Below are positions 30,877 through 40,479 of a DNA stretch of 64,000 nucleotides, piece after piece (positions within the stretch are counted from its first letter, which is position 1; each line of letters starts with the position of its first letter). The translations under genes and the position numbers were made by a program. The DNA comes from Mucilaginibacter rigui (GTDB lineage: Bacteria; Bacteroidota; Bacteroidia; Sphingobacteriales; Sphingobacteriaceae), in assembly GCF_014773275.1 (NCBI RefSeq), contig NZ_JACWMW010000003.1, positions 496,001 through 560,000 on the forward strand, written 5' to 3'. The notes below the pieces were generated by a model. It ran no database searches and had not been told where the DNA came from. It worked only from the letters and a program-made list of their open reading frames with translations.

Positions 30877-31841
30877 TATTTGCTCATGCTTTTATAAAAA
30901 CGCGACCTAATTACTTTGGCCGCTTTCCAACCCATTAATTGAACAAGGATTTTTGTAAACCCACCCGCCTGAAAGGGAATATCAGACCCACCATATTCCT
31001 TAACTTTTTGCCTGGCTTCTTCTACAATCGCTTTATGATCCGGATAAAGCGTGTAAATGAGGTCTTGAAAGCAATCGGCTGCGATCTTTCGTATCCGGGG
31101 TGTGTTTTCAACTTTTAATAAGTGTTGTGTACCCCAGTTAATGGAGTTATAAGCCGATCGGGCGCTTTTCGCGGATCTGGTTCCGGATAATGACCCCGGA
31201 ACGCCGCTTCGGTAATAAAGAATGGCATTTTCGCTGTACTTTAGTTGTTGGGAATGCAGAAGCAACCTGATAAAAAACTCAAAATCATTTATTAAACAAA
31301 GCCGGTCATCCCATAAGCCAGCGCGATCAATTATCGATCGGGGTATAAGCCAAAGGGCGCATTGTAACATTACTTGTTTCCCTGTCATCGACTGAACCAG
31401 CCAATCAAATGGTTGCATATCCAGTTTGATTATTTCTGTATTTAAACTGAATGTTTCAATGTCATCGTCATAAAACCTACCCCAGGAACCGAAGGCAATG
31501 TCCTTAGTTGTGCCGGACAAGGTAGCAACCTGGCTTGAAATATGATTTATCGAGATCATATCATCGGCATCCATAAACTTGATTAGCGCACCCTTTGAAA
31601 AACTGAACGCTTTATTCGCCGCAGCACACTGGCCCTGGTTGTTCTGATCATATATCTTAATCCGCTCGTCCGTGATCTTTTTTAATTCCTCCGCTGTATC
31701 ATCCGTAGACCCATCGTTAACAATAATCAATTCCCAATTTTGATAAGATTGAGCAATTATGGAATTAACAGCTTCTGATATATACTTACCTGCATTATAA
31801 GCAGGCATACAGATAGAAACTAAAGGGGGATCTTTTTCCAT
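30876..31841 (-). CDS. Family 2 glycosyltransferase
   Basis: 321 residues. VSICMPAYNAGKYISEAVNS, WELIIVNDGSTDDT and IKFMDADDMIS give the full GT2 pattern with the D-x-D. The C-terminal 100 residues have ILYYRSGVPGSLSGTRS, an acceptor-side element common in Bacteroidota GT2 proteins. It overlaps the GT8-like gene before it by 22 bases. Donor unknown. Confidence 0.88.
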   Translation of the reverse strand: MEKDPPLVSICMPAYNAGKYISEAVNSIIAQSYQNWELIIVNDGSTDDTAEELKKITDERIKIYDQNNQGQCAAANKAFSFSKGALIKFMDADDMISINHISSQVATLSGTTKDIAFGSWGRFYDDDIETFSLNTEIIKLDMQPFDWLVQSMTGKQVMLQCALWLIPRSIIDRAGLWDDRLCLINDFEFFIRLLLHSQQLKYSENAILYYRSGVPGSLSGTRSAKSARSAYNSINWGTQHLLKVENTPRIRKIAADCFQDLIYTLYPDHKAIVEEARQKVKEYGGSDIPFQAGGFTKILVQLMGWKAAKVIRSRFYKSMSK

Positions 31842-32755
31842 TCGTCCTGAAAATAAGGAAGTTTTGCTTTGAAAATATAATGCCTTACGATATCATCATC
31901 GCTCACATATATTTGGCTGTCATAATGAATGCTATATGTCTTTTTATCAAGAGGTTCTGCATTTTGGCGGTAAAGCAAATAACTCATAAGCGTTTGCTCT
32001 ATGCGTGCGGGGCCAGCTTCCGGATAATTGTTCATTAGTAAGCTGGCCTTTTGTTCAAGATCGGTATAATCAACATTATCGTTATCATAAGCTATAATGC
32101 CACCGTTTACAGAGGCCAGGCAATTTATGCCGTATTTTTCCTTCAATACCGAGGGCTTATCAACAAAGTGTGATTCCTCTGCAGGGTCTAGCATATAAAT
32201 GGCTTTGCGTTGGTTAAATGCTTCTATGATATGATCCGGTTGTTTAAAAAAAAGCATATCACTATCCAAGTGAACCGACCATCCGGGCGTGCAATGAATA
32301 TCTATCATCCGCAGAAAAAAAGGGTGCCAGTTACGTAATGATCTTAAGACAGGATATTTTTCTTCGGGTAAAACCTGATCCAAGTACTTGACCACAGCTT
32401 CTACAGGCGTGATTTGAACTGCAGGGGCGAATCTTTTTATAATAGCAGCCTGATGCTCTTTTAATGTACCGTCAGAATAAATCTTGACCCTAAAGTTCTC
32501 TCCAAAATTATTATGCAGGCTTTTAATAGCATATATAGTTTGATGCCAATATCTATCACCGCTTAAAAAACACAGGGAAACAACTTTATTATCTGTTGTG
32601 AGATGAATAGGCAATGCATTTATTGCTGCCTTTTTCATAAGCCTCTCACCGCGAAGCATCTTTATCCAGCCTGGTAAGCCAAAATGTTTCAAATGGTAAC
32701 GAATGAATAAAGTTGGGCGGTAAAATAGCTTATAAAAAAGTTTCCCGATGCTCAT
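31820..32755 (-). CDS. Glycosyltransferase, GT8-like, first of a tandem pair
   Basis: 311 residues. The D-x-D site VHLDSDMLFFKQPDHII and the preceding VSLCFLSGDRYWHQTIYAI point to a GT-A enzyme of the GT8/nucleotide-diphospho-sugar type. It is clearly related to the product of the gene immediately upstream: both begin with a short basic helix and share RGxxLMxKA, an SG/TG-x-YxxQT segment, an RNWHPFFLRMIDIH/IKKLTDIH stretch and LDSDMLF. The overlap of the two genes is one base. Its substrate is unknown. Confidence 0.78.
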   Translation of the reverse strand: MSIGKLFYKLFYRPTLFIRYHLKHFGLPGWIKMLRGERLMKKAAINALPIHLTTDNKVVSLCFLSGDRYWHQTIYAIKSLHNNFGENFRVKIYSDGTLKEHQAAIIKRFAPAVQITPVEAVVKYLDQVLPEEKYPVLRSLRNWHPFFLRMIDIHCTPGWSVHLDSDMLFFKQPDHIIEAFNQRKAIYMLDPAEESHFVDKPSVLKEKYGINCLASVNGGIIAYDNDNVDYTDLEQKASLLMNNYPEAGPARIEQTLMSYLLYRQNAEPLDKKTYSIHYDSQIYVSDDDIVRHYIFKAKLPYFQDEWKKIPL

Positions 32756-33669
32756 CAGTCGGATATTTTTTTCCAGGCATGCTGGTAATACATCTTTTTT
32801 GAAACATCTACATAATGATGCAGAATATCACCCGGGTTTATCTTATTAGGGTTAACAATATGGTCGTTTCGCCCAAGGATGGTAGTTTCCGCATTTCCGA
32901 TGAGCATAGCTGTTAAAGCCTGTTCTAAGTAGTAAGAAGCGCCTTCCTTTTCTTCCAATATTTTCACCCATTCGTTTACTTTTGTCCAGTTTATATTTGA
33001 ACTTTTTAACCCTATGGTGCCAACATTCAGCAGATTTGGTACCGTACTACCGCAAAGTTGTTTCATTAACGCAGTGCTGTAACCGTAGCTTTCCACGCAA
33101 TCTATCATGTGAATAGGGTTGTCGGGGGTTTTAAGCCAATTAAGCATTTCAGTTGGCATGTTCCAAAATAACATGTCAGAATCAAGTACCAGTTTCCATT
33201 CGGGTCCGGGGATGGTATGTATATCGGTCAGCTTCTTTATGTGCGGGTATACCTTTCTTTTTTGATGTAAAACGGAATAGAGATGCTCCGGCAAATATTT
33301 TTGCAGGTTATCTTCTATTGTTTCCCTGGTAATGATTTCCGCGCCGGGTAGTTGTTTGGTTATGCGTTTTATTAAGCGGATGTCGAAAGTGCCATCATCA
33401 ACTATAATGAATCGAAGGTTATCTACACCACATTTGTGTAATGATTGGATACAGAATAAGGTTTGATACAGATAGTTTTTACCGGTTAAAAAATAAACCG
33501 GGGAACCAGCAGGATTTGAAGTTACGGGCGGTAAATTGAAGGATGCTTTTTCCATTAAAGATTTTCCGCGTAACATTCGGCTATAGTTGGCATATCCGCC
33601 AAAACGCCTATATTTTTTAATTGCGGATAATGGGTACCGGTACAGATAATTAATTAAAACCTGTTTCAA
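32755..33669 (-). CDS. Glycosyltransferase, GT8-like, second of a tandem pair
   Basis: 304 residues, paralogue of the neighbour at lower coordinates. LVLDSDMLFWNMP holds the D-x-D; MLRGKSLMEKASFNLPP and YFLTGKNYLYQTLFCIQSL align with the partner. The C-terminal ends of both are HHYxDxxKKMYYQHAWKKI-like. The start is TTG at 33669; an ATG is not available before the conserved region. A 46-base gap separates it from the GT2 gene upstream, one of the few gaps in the operon. Confidence 0.77.
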   Translation of the reverse strand: MKQVLINYLYRYPLSAIKKYRRFGGYANYSRMLRGKSLMEKASFNLPPVTSNPAGSPVYFLTGKNYLYQTLFCIQSLHKCGVDNLRFIIVDDGTFDIRLIKRITKQLPGAEIITRETIEDNLQKYLPEHLYSVLHQKRKVYPHIKKLTDIHTIPGPEWKLVLDSDMLFWNMPTEMLNWLKTPDNPIHMIDCVESYGYSTALMKQLCGSTVPNLLNVGTIGLKSSNINWTKVNEWVKILEEKEGASYYLEQALTAMLIGNAETTILGRNDHIVNPNKINPGDILHHYVDVSKKMYYQHAWKKISD

Positions 33670-33715
33670 TTAGTTGATATAATTTAAGACAAACGTAATG
33701 TTCTGAAGCCTATAC

Positions 33716-34624
33716 TTATTTATAATCGGCCAACCCATCAAAATGCCCACATGCACCGCGCCATTTTATATACTGAACAGGGTTTTTCCAGGCTGCATAT
33801 GCAAACCAACCCTTCATTTTTCTGAGCCAGGCGGCAATTTTATTCATTTTTGCCCATGGGTTTATCCCTTGGTTTTCTAAAAGCTGTACCCACGATTTGT
33901 TGGTACTATATAAAAGCCGGGCCAAATACCCGGTCTGCATCCGCTGGACGGGAATAATATGTTGTAAATACAGTGTTGGAAAATAACCTACCCGCCAGCC
34001 GGATCGTAAAATTTCGATCACTATATCATTGTCGCCTCCTGAAGCTAGACTGCTCGCAGTTCTGTCAGTAATAATTTTATTGCCATTGCTTATTTTATGC
34101 ATATAAGTTCCGAGCGCTTCCATTTTAAGACACATACCGGCACCTATAGGTGCGCAATCAGGATATAGATTTTCCCAGCCAGTTGTAATGACTGATTCCC
34201 CCATATCGCGTAAAGCGAGGGCGCTATAAAACTCTTGTAACCAAAACGGCGGTGTATTCTCAAACAAAGGAATAGAACGGCCTCCTATAGCTCCCAGATC
34301 AGGATTTGAGAGAAAGATGTCCATAGCGTTTTGAAGATAATCTCTATGCAATATATTATCATCATCAACCATAATCACAATATTGCCTTTTGCATGGTTA
34401 AAGCCAGCTATCCTGGCATATGTAAGCCCCTGCTCCGGCTCATGGATAATTTGATGATTTGGATGCCAGCTTAAGTTAAGCTCCACAGGCGGGGCAGAAT
34501 TATTATCAACGATGATCAGTTCCCATTCGTTCAAAGGAAAGGATTGTTCTTTTAATCCTTGTAGAGATTTGATCAACCGGCTTTGGTCGGGATTGTAAGT
34601 AGGTATAATTACGGATATAAACAC
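33716..34624 (-). CDS. Family 2 glycosyltransferase
   Basis: 302 residues. ISVIIPTYNPDQSRLIKSLQ, WELIIVDNNSAPPV and IVMVDDDNILHRDYL form the GT2 nucleotide and metal sites. ASGGDNDIVIEILRSGWRVGY is the catalytic-base region. It has a GTG start. It resembles GT2 enzymes of capsule loci with a GNT-like C-terminal domain. The sugar is not determinable. Confidence 0.87.
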   Translation of the reverse strand: MFISVIIPTYNPDQSRLIKSLQGLKEQSFPLNEWELIIVDNNSAPPVELNLSWHPNHQIIHEPEQGLTYARIAGFNHAKGNIVIMVDDDNILHRDYLQNAMDIFLSNPDLGAIGGRSIPLFENTPPFWLQEFYSALALRDMGESVITTGWENLYPDCAPIGAGMCLKMEALGTYMHKISNGNKIITDRTASSLASGGDNDIVIEILRSGWRVGYFPTLYLQHIIPVQRMQTGYLARLLYSTNKSWVQLLENQGINPWAKMNKIAAWLRKMKGWFAYAAWKNPVQYIKWRGACGHFDGLADYK

Positions 34625-34635
34625 AGGTTGTTATA

Positions 34636-35844
34636 TCAGGATGAAATGGCTTTCCGGTAATAATCGACCGAATGGGTTGCCAGTATATCGTCTGTAAATT
34701 TTTTTTCGAATGTTTTTTTTGCATTGATGCCCATAGCCGTCCTTAAGGCATCATTTTTACATAACAGTACTATTTTATCGGCTAAGCTTTCCGCATTGTT
34801 GGGGTCTGCAAATAGTCCGTTTTCATGGTCGGTAATTATTTCTGAAACGCCGCCTACCCGGCAACCAATAACCGGTTTGCCATAACTCATGGCTTCTACA
34901 TAGATCAACCCAAAAGATTCATACCTGGAAGGGGCGACAAAGATGTCGCAGTTTGCATATGCCTGGTTGGTTTCCGGATTGTTTACCGCTCCCATAAATA
35001 TCACCCTACTGCTTAACTCTTCTGGCGCGCTTTTCAGGAACTCTTTTTTATGCCAATTATCTTTATCCTCGCCTATCAATTCGAAGGTAACATCCGGGTA
35101 TTTATTTAAAACTATAGGGATGGCCGTTAATAAAACATCAATACCTTTTCTGTATTCAAACCGGCCAACGTAAAGTACCTTTAATGCAGGCTTATTTTTG
35201 GGGCCGGGATAAATATCCGATGGTTTGACTATACCATGTGGGATGATTTGGATATGGTTAATATTTAGCCGGTAAAGATCAGCGATTACCAGCGCATGAG
35301 CATGAGCATGAGTGATCAGATGTTTGCTTTTTCTTATCGCCCATATTTCTATTTGCCCTATCAATCGGTATAGTCTCGATTTAAAAGGGTAATAGTTATC
35401 CATAATTTGTAAAAATGTGGTGCTTACGCGCGTAACAACAGGAACTTTAGGATTAAGAAACATGTATAGATAACATAGCGAAAAAAAACTGGTTGTTTCA
35501 AAAACTTCAAGTTGATGAGTTTTAGCAATTTTACCAAGGTTTTTCGCTGCGATCAGCATGCAGTTTACTTTAAGCAAAAAATCAATCAGGGCCCACCTGT
35601 TATTGCATAGTTTTTTTTGCCATTTTGGTAGTACCGCTTTATAAGTTAAAACTGTTAGTTGCGGGGCAAGCAGTTGTGTTTCGTATAGATTGTCTTCACC
35701 GGGGTACTGCGGCCGGATATGTACCACCACAACCGAATGGCCCTGCTTTGAAAGCCCTTGGGCAAGTGTGAAAAAGTGATTGGCCAAACCGCTATTGATG
35801 GTTTCACGGTCTACAAAATATGGGGTAACAAGGCCTATGTTCAT
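34636..35844 (-). CDS. GT4 glycosyltransferase with a His-Ala repeat
   Basis: 402 residues, GT-B fold. The donor domain is canonical: KVLYVGRFEYRKGIDVLL, then PSRYESFGLIYVEAMSYGKP with the E-x7-E pair. In the linker region the protein carries HAHAHA, encoded by three copies of a six-base unit at 35294-35311. It overlaps the FkbM gene upstream by four bases (ATGA) and is spaced 11 bases from the next GT2 gene. Confidence 0.89.
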   Translation of the reverse strand: MNIGLVTPYFVDRETINSGLANHFFTLAQGLSKQGHSVVVVHIRPQYPGEDNLYETQLLAPQLTVLTYKAVLPKWQKKLCNNRWALIDFLLKVNCMLIAAKNLGKIAKTHQLEVFETTSFFSLCYLYMFLNPKVPVVTRVSTTFLQIMDNYYPFKSRLYRLIGQIEIWAIRKSKHLITHAHAHALVIADLYRLNINHIQIIPHGIVKPSDIYPGPKNKPALKVLYVGRFEYRKGIDVLLTAIPIVLNKYPDVTFELIGEDKDNWHKKEFLKSAPEELSSRVIFMGAVNNPETNQAYANCDIFVAPSRYESFGLIYVEAMSYGKPVIGCRVGGVSEIITDHENGLFADPNNAESLADKIVLLCKNDALRTAMGINAKKTFEKKFTDDILATHSVDYYRKAISS

Positions 35845-36755
35845 GAATGGCTAAGACGGTGCTTTTCTTCAGTGCTAATAAAATCTCTTGCCATCCGGTC
35901 GTCCTGCGAATGAAAGACAACGATATCCGTGTAATATATTTTAGCGTTTCTACCATCAATGTATTCATACAATTGCCGTAAAAAGCTCAGGTTATTTAAG
36001 ACAGATGAAAACATAAATCGTCCGTCACTTTCATAAAACATTATCAAATTGTAACCCTTATCTAAAAGCCACGGAAAAATAGTGAACGCATCCACCTCCG
36101 TATCCGCTAAATTATCGCGGTTAAACTCAAAAAGGATAACTGGTTTTATATCAGATAAAAAAGTTTTGCCGCCTTTAATGATCTTTAGATCAAAACCTTC
36201 CGTGTCAATTTTTAAAAGTTTACAGTATTTATCAATGCTTCCATTTTTATATAAGGTGTCGATATCCAGAACATCAATAACTTGTTGTTTTTTTTCAGTT
36301 GCCGATGTGTTTAGTGTAAGGTTATGGCCCTCTTTAGAAAATGTGCATTTTAATTCCCCGGTATGATCAGAAAGAAAGGCGTTGATTAATTTAACATCCT
36401 TAAACTGGCTTGTATTTGTTTTGAAAAGCCCGGTTATGGCCTTATCCCCTTCAATACTAACAACAGGTACGTCTGCGCCTGATTTGATCAGCGAGACAGA
36501 ATCACCCAGGTTCGCTCCGATATCCACCACCGTTAAATTACTGTGATACTTGTGTACCAAAGCGGTTAGCCTGGTTAGCTGGCTTCCGTAATCCTTGTAA
36601 TTTTCGTAGCAATATTTGATACCGTTGTTATTATTTATTTTTAAATAATAACTGCCAATTTTTATTGATGATAAACCATTAGCAGCCTGCCTTGGGTTTT
36701 TTGTTACCGTGTAGCCGATGACATTAAACAGCCGTTTCAATACTTTTTTGATCAT
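35841..36755 (-). CDS. FkbM-family methyltransferase
   Basis: 304 residues. TVVDIGANLGDSVSLI is the SAM-binding motif, VSIEGDKAITGLF the second motif, and LLKIDTEGFDLKIIKGG the FkbM signature. The first 60 residues form an additional N-terminal part. It overlaps its upstream neighbour, the acyltransferase, by four bases. Probably O-methylates a sugar of the repeat unit or of the chain end. Confidence 0.87.
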   Translation of the reverse strand: MIKKVLKRLFNVIGYTVTKNPRQAANGLSSIKIGSYYLKINNNNGIKYCYENYKDYGSQLTRLTALVHKYHSNLTVVDIGANLGDSVSLIKSGADVPVVSIEGDKAITGLFKTNTSQFKDVKLINAFLSDHTGELKCTFSKEGHNLTLNTSATEKKQQVIDVLDIDTLYKNGSIDKYCKLLKIDTEGFDLKIIKGGKTFLSDIKPVILFEFNRDNLADTEVDAFTIFPWLLDKGYNLIMFYESDGRFMFSSVLNNLSFLRQLYEYIDGRNAKIYYTDIVVFHSQDDRMARDFISTEEKHRLSHS

Positions 36756-37891
36756 TTGACTTTTATAGGTGTGAGCATGAGTTTTTTTGCTTCAAGTTTT
36801 TCAATTAATCTTTGCCCGATTTTTTGGAATGGACGCTCGATGATGTGATAAGTAGCATATGAAAAAAGAATACTTGAAGAGAATAGGATAAAGAAACGCA
36901 CGATAGTGTCAACAACAGGATCAGGGTAATAGTGGTTCAGGTTAAATTTTATAAGGAGGTTGGCGATGATTAAATGGGTTAAATATATGCTATAACTTAA
37001 TTGGCCAATCCAAACAGTAAACCAGTTAACCAGAATGGGCGTTTGGAATTTTGACAAGCCAAATGCTAAAAATGCGAATGCTATTGCAAACAAATAATGT
37101 TCTTTTAAAATATTACCGGCCAGCAGATCAAGGATAATGATTGTGGCAATAAAAATATAGCTTTTATAGAGCTGGCTCCCTCCATTTAAGGTGGGTTTAC
37201 TTTGAATTTGGAACAGGCAAATACCAATTAAAAATACAGGTAGTTGGGATATGATGTTTTCATAAACAAAAACGCGCCATAAAACATAATCGGTTATCAT
37301 TGGATTTTTGAACAATATGCTGATTGCAATTTTGGAAACAATCATAAAAATCAGCGTTAAATTTATTGCACGATAAGCCGATGTTATGTTGAAAAACAAA
37401 AAAGGAAAGATCAGATAAAAGATAGACTCGATACCAACCGACCATCCGCCCGGTACGGTGGAGTTGATCCAGTAAGGATTAAAACCGTGCAAAAAAAACA
37501 GGTTACTTATGGTAGAACTAACTGATGGCGAATTGAAATGAACCAATAATATAATAAGAATTATAAAATAGTATAACGGGGCAATTCTAAAAAAACGCCG
37601 TATAAAGTAATTCCTTACAGGCTTTTGTTCCGTTGCTTTCCTGTTGCTGAGAGACAGGCATAAAGTAAAGGCGCTCATTAAAAAGAATAGGGTAACCCCC
37701 TTGTCGCCGTTATTTAATACTTTTTCAAAAAATGTGGGCAGCTTATCACTAGTCATTCCGGCAAAGTATGGGTGGGCATGATGAATTACCACAGCGATAA
37801 TACTGATTCCCCGTAATGCGTCTATATATCTAAACCGTTGTGATTGGGGTACCAAGTTATCGTTTCGTTTGAATAAAGGAAAATACTTCAT
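36752..37891 (-). CDS. Acyltransferase family 3 (OafA/NodX-like)
   Basis: 379 residues with about ten membrane helices. The family signature RFRYIDALRGISIIAVVIHH lies at residues 21-40, and RNYFIRRFFRIAPLYY carries the conserved R-x10-R region. These integral membrane enzymes move acetyl or other acyl groups to sugar hydroxyls of O-antigen or exopolysaccharide on the periplasmic side. It overlaps the upstream GT2 gene by 35 bases, the longest overlap in the operon. Confidence 0.9.
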   Translation of the reverse strand: MKYFPLFKRNDNLVPQSQRFRYIDALRGISIIAVVIHHAHPYFAGMTSDKLPTFFEKVLNNGDKGVTLFFLMSAFTLCLSLSNRKATEQKPVRNYFIRRFFRIAPLYYFIILIILLVHFNSPSVSSTISNLFFLHGFNPYWINSTVPGGWSVGIESIFYLIFPFLFFNITSAYRAINLTLIFMIVSKIAISILFKNPMITDYVLWRVFVYENIISQLPVFLIGICLFQIQSKPTLNGGSQLYKSYIFIATIIILDLLAGNILKEHYLFAIAFAFLAFGLSKFQTPILVNWFTVWIGQLSYSIYLTHLIIANLLIKFNLNHYYPDPVVDTIVRFFILFSSSILFSYATYHIIERPFQKIGQRLIEKLEAKKLMLTPIKVK

Positions 37892-38801
37892 ACGCCTTTT
37901 TTCTGAGCCTGTGTAAAAAGGTTATTCTTTTCCATTCCGGTACGGAACCATGTGCATCCTTAGCCCAAATTTTCAAATGATCCTCCTGCCATTTCATTGC
38001 CATTTTGGGGTCATGTGTCTTGGCTTCATCATGTATATTTGTTACCGAAAGCGGCTCGGTGATAAGGCTCTTACGCGTACCTTTCACCATACGCAGCCAA
38101 AGTTCATAGTCCAATGCGCAATGCAACTCTTCCCAAATAGGCTGGTGGATAGTAAATTTCCAAAAGCAGGATGGTTGTATAAGAGAGGGGATCTTTATAA
38201 AGTAATCTAATAAGGGCAAAACTTTGATCAATTCCAGATCTTCCGCGGCGCTTTTATTATAGCCATAACCATATACAAATGCTGCTTTGGTTTGTAAAAA
38301 CCTGTTTGCTACTGTATGAAATACGTTTTGCAAATAGTAATCGTCGCTATTTATCCATGCTAAATATTCTCCATCCGCTAAACTGAAACCCATATTGATA
38401 GCATGACTTTGGCCGTTATCTTTTTCGCTTTGCCAGTAACTTATCCATGACGAATATTTTTCGAGAACCTTTTTTGTATTATCGGTACTGCCACCGTCAA
38501 TAATAATATATTCAAGGTTTGGATAGTTTTGCAACAGTACAGATCTGATCGTTTCTTCTATAAATTTATCCTGGTTATATGAAGGCGTTACAATAGTTAA
38601 TTTAGGCCAGACTGTGTTATTAGCGTATACTGCTGGGTCTGTCTCAATTGTCCATGGCCAGTCTGTTTTGCCGGCCGGCGCGGGGGGCAGGCTCTTTAAT
38701 AAGCCCGTTGCAGAAGTTTTAACAACAGGCAACGGATAGTTTAATCCTTTATCGACAAAACGAGCCTTGTACTTTTGCAAGTCGGGCAGTTTTATATTCA
38801 T
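37857..38801 (-). CDS. Family 2 glycosyltransferase
   Basis: 314 residues. After an 80-residue N-terminal extension (rich in Lys and Pro), the GT2 domain has LTIVTPSYNQDKFIEETIRS, YIIIDGGSTDNTKKVLEKY and YLAWINSDDYYL. The last replaces the usual D-x-D with N-S-D-D. The extension is common in Bacteroidota members of this subfamily. A 42-base gap follows the acetyltransferase gene upstream. Confidence 0.88.
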   Translation of the reverse strand: MNIKLPDLQKYKARFVDKGLNYPLPVVKTSATGLLKSLPPAPAGKTDWPWTIETDPAVYANNTVWPKLTIVTPSYNQDKFIEETIRSVLLQNYPNLEYIIIDGGSTDNTKKVLEKYSSWISYWQSEKDNGQSHAINMGFSLADGEYLAWINSDDYYLQNVFHTVANRFLQTKAAFVYGYGYNKSAAEDLELIKVLPLLDYFIKIPSLIQPSCFWKFTIHQPIWEELHCALDYELWLRMVKGTRKSLITEPLSVTNIHDEAKTHDPKMAMKWQEDHLKIWAKDAHGSVPEWKRITFLHRLRKKAYEVFSFIQTKR

Positions 38802-38843
38802 TTTGATCTTAGAATTACGATGAATATATGATAAATACTGATG

Positions 38844-39530
38844 TTAGGATTTATCATGTTTAGTTATAAATCCCTCAATATCAAATAAAAATGCTTCTAC
38901 ATTCTGAAGGTCTTTCTCCTCAAAATCCCACCATTTTATTTTTAAAAGCTTTTCAATAATTGTGGGTTCAAAGCGATATTTAATAATTTGGATTGGAGAA
39001 CCAACCGCTACCGCATACGGCGGAATATCTTTTGAAACAATAGCACCTGCACCGATTATTGCACCGTTGCCAATTTTTACGCCATCTAAAACAGTCACAT
39101 TCATGCCGATAAAAACATCATTTCCTATTTCGATAGGCAAGTTTTCAATCACTTTATCCGTTTTTGAAAATGTTATTCCCGCTTGATTTTTTAACGAATA
39201 GAACGCCGGTGAGGTCGACAGAGTATTGGTTGGATGAACACCCCATCCACAAAAAAAATTGGGGCCTATACTGCAAAACTTTCCGATTTTTGTTGACAAT
39301 ATTCTTGAGTTAATAGAAATATAGGTATAGTCGCCTATTTCACTATCATTGATCTGTGCCGGACCGCTGATATTTGCTTTTGGACTTATTTTGGAACCGA
39401 TAGTTTTTGATTGGATATAATCCAGGTGAGTGTGCTTAAGTTCCAACCTATACAAAGTGGGGTAGGTATATTTCAGGAAAAACCTAAAAAACCTTTTTAT
39501 TCTGTTTTTATAAGCGGGGTTAAAATCCAT
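38844..39530 (-). CDS. Hexapeptide-repeat O-acetyltransferase (CatB-like)
   Basis: 228 residues forming a left-handed beta-helix: repeated I-x-x-x-x-x turns from residue 45 to 175 (KISPKANISGPAQINDSEIG, then KIGKFCSIGPNFFCG). GWGVHPTNTLSTSPAFY carries the catalytic His region of the xenobiotic/virginiamycin acetyltransferase class. In a polysaccharide cluster this is more likely a sugar O- or N-acetyltransferase using acetyl-CoA than a resistance enzyme. It overlaps the upstream gene by 11 bases. Confidence 0.88.
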   Translation of the reverse strand: MDFNPAYKNRIKRFFRFFLKYTYPTLYRLELKHTHLDYIQSKTIGSKISPKANISGPAQINDSEIGDYTYISINSRILSTKIGKFCSIGPNFFCGWGVHPTNTLSTSPAFYSLKNQAGITFSKTDKVIENLPIEIGNDVFIGMNVTVLDGVKIGNGAIIGAGAIVSKDIPPYAVAVGSPIQIIKYRFEPTIIEKLLKIKWWDFEEKDLQNVEAFLFDIEGFITKHDKS

Positions 39531-40467
39531 TTTTAATTTTTAAGCTTATTTTATGACGTAAGTTCATGCACCTTTGAATAAAGTATTTCCGTAAGTAGAA
39601 TTCAAAAACGTTTTGTCTTTTTATTGCGTGCAAGCTATAGATAAATGCAGCTTCGGCTTTGGGGATTATTGTAGAGTGTAATGGATGTTCAATGCTCTTT
39701 ATGACCTTTACTTCGGGAGTTAAATAGACGCTATTACCTTTTGTATGCGTGCTCTCGCGCCCGAAGCCAATGTTTTCTACTAAATTATAATTTGAGTTAA
39801 GGCATATGCCGTTTTCTTTCCAGATAGAGAACATCCAAGGATAATCCCATGAATCTACCTGATTTGATTTGCACAGTGCCATTCTGGATACCCAAAACAA
39901 TCTTTCTGAGAAATATTTGAATTTTTTTTTGATCAATGCTAAGTATCGGTTCGTATCAGTAAGTTCCAGATCAATTTTATCCCAGGCCCTTTTCCATGTA
40001 GCCCATCCCCAAACATTCGGGTATTCTGAATAATAGTAAGTGCCGTTACCATATTTGACACTATCATTTAAGTTGGCGCCGGTAATATGCATGATTTGAT
40101 CGTCGTCCCTATATCGAAGTAAAAGCTCTTCACAATAAGGAAAAAAACTGCTACCGGGTAAACAATCATCTTCTAAAATGATACCATATTCAACATGGTC
40201 AAAAAACCAGGTGATAGCAGAGCTTACAGCGTATTTAGCACCCATATTCAGCTCTCTGAATAATGTTTTAACTTCACAGTCCCAGTCAACACCCATTGCT
40301 ATTTCCCGGCATCTTTTACAAAGCTCCGCGTCCGGCGGTACAGCATCTCTAGGCCCATCTGCACCGATATATAAATATTTCGGCTTTTGCTTTCGTATTT
40401 CTGCAAAGACCTTTGCTGTGGCCTCCGGTCGGTTAAAAATCAGGAATAGTATGGGTGTGTTAAACAT
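39520..40467 (-). CDS. GT-A glycosyltransferase, GNT-I-like fold
   Basis: 315 residues. PILFLIFNRPEATAKVFAEI opens the fold and YGIILEDDCLPGSSFFPYC is the metal site (E-D-D); ITGANLND and WGWATWKRAWDKIDL follow. This pattern resembles a group of bacterial transferases similar to N-acetylglucosaminyltransferase I. The ATG is 12 bases after the upstream GT2 gene. Specific sugar unknown. Confidence 0.83.
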   Translation of the reverse strand: MFNTPILFLIFNRPEATAKVFAEIRKQKPKYLYIGADGPRDAVPPDAELCKRCREIAMGVDWDCEVKTLFRELNMGAKYAVSSAITWFFDHVEYGIILEDDCLPGSSFFPYCEELLLRYRDDDQIMHITGANLNDSVKYGNGTYYYSEYPNVWGWATWKRAWDKIDLELTDTNRYLALIKKKFKYFSERLFWVSRMALCKSNQVDSWDYPWMFSIWKENGICLNSNYNLVENIGFGRESTHTKGNSVYLTPEVKVIKSIEHPLHSTIIPKAEAAFIYSLHAIKRQNVFEFYLRKYFIQRCMNLRHKISLKIKNGF

Positions 40468-40479
40468 TTAGCAGGTAGC

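Noticed and set aside
38844..39530. Chloramphenicol/streptogramin resistance acetyltransferase
   Set aside because: The hexapeptide fold is CatB-like, but the gene is buried among sugar-polymer genes, so a sugar acetyltransferase is more likely.
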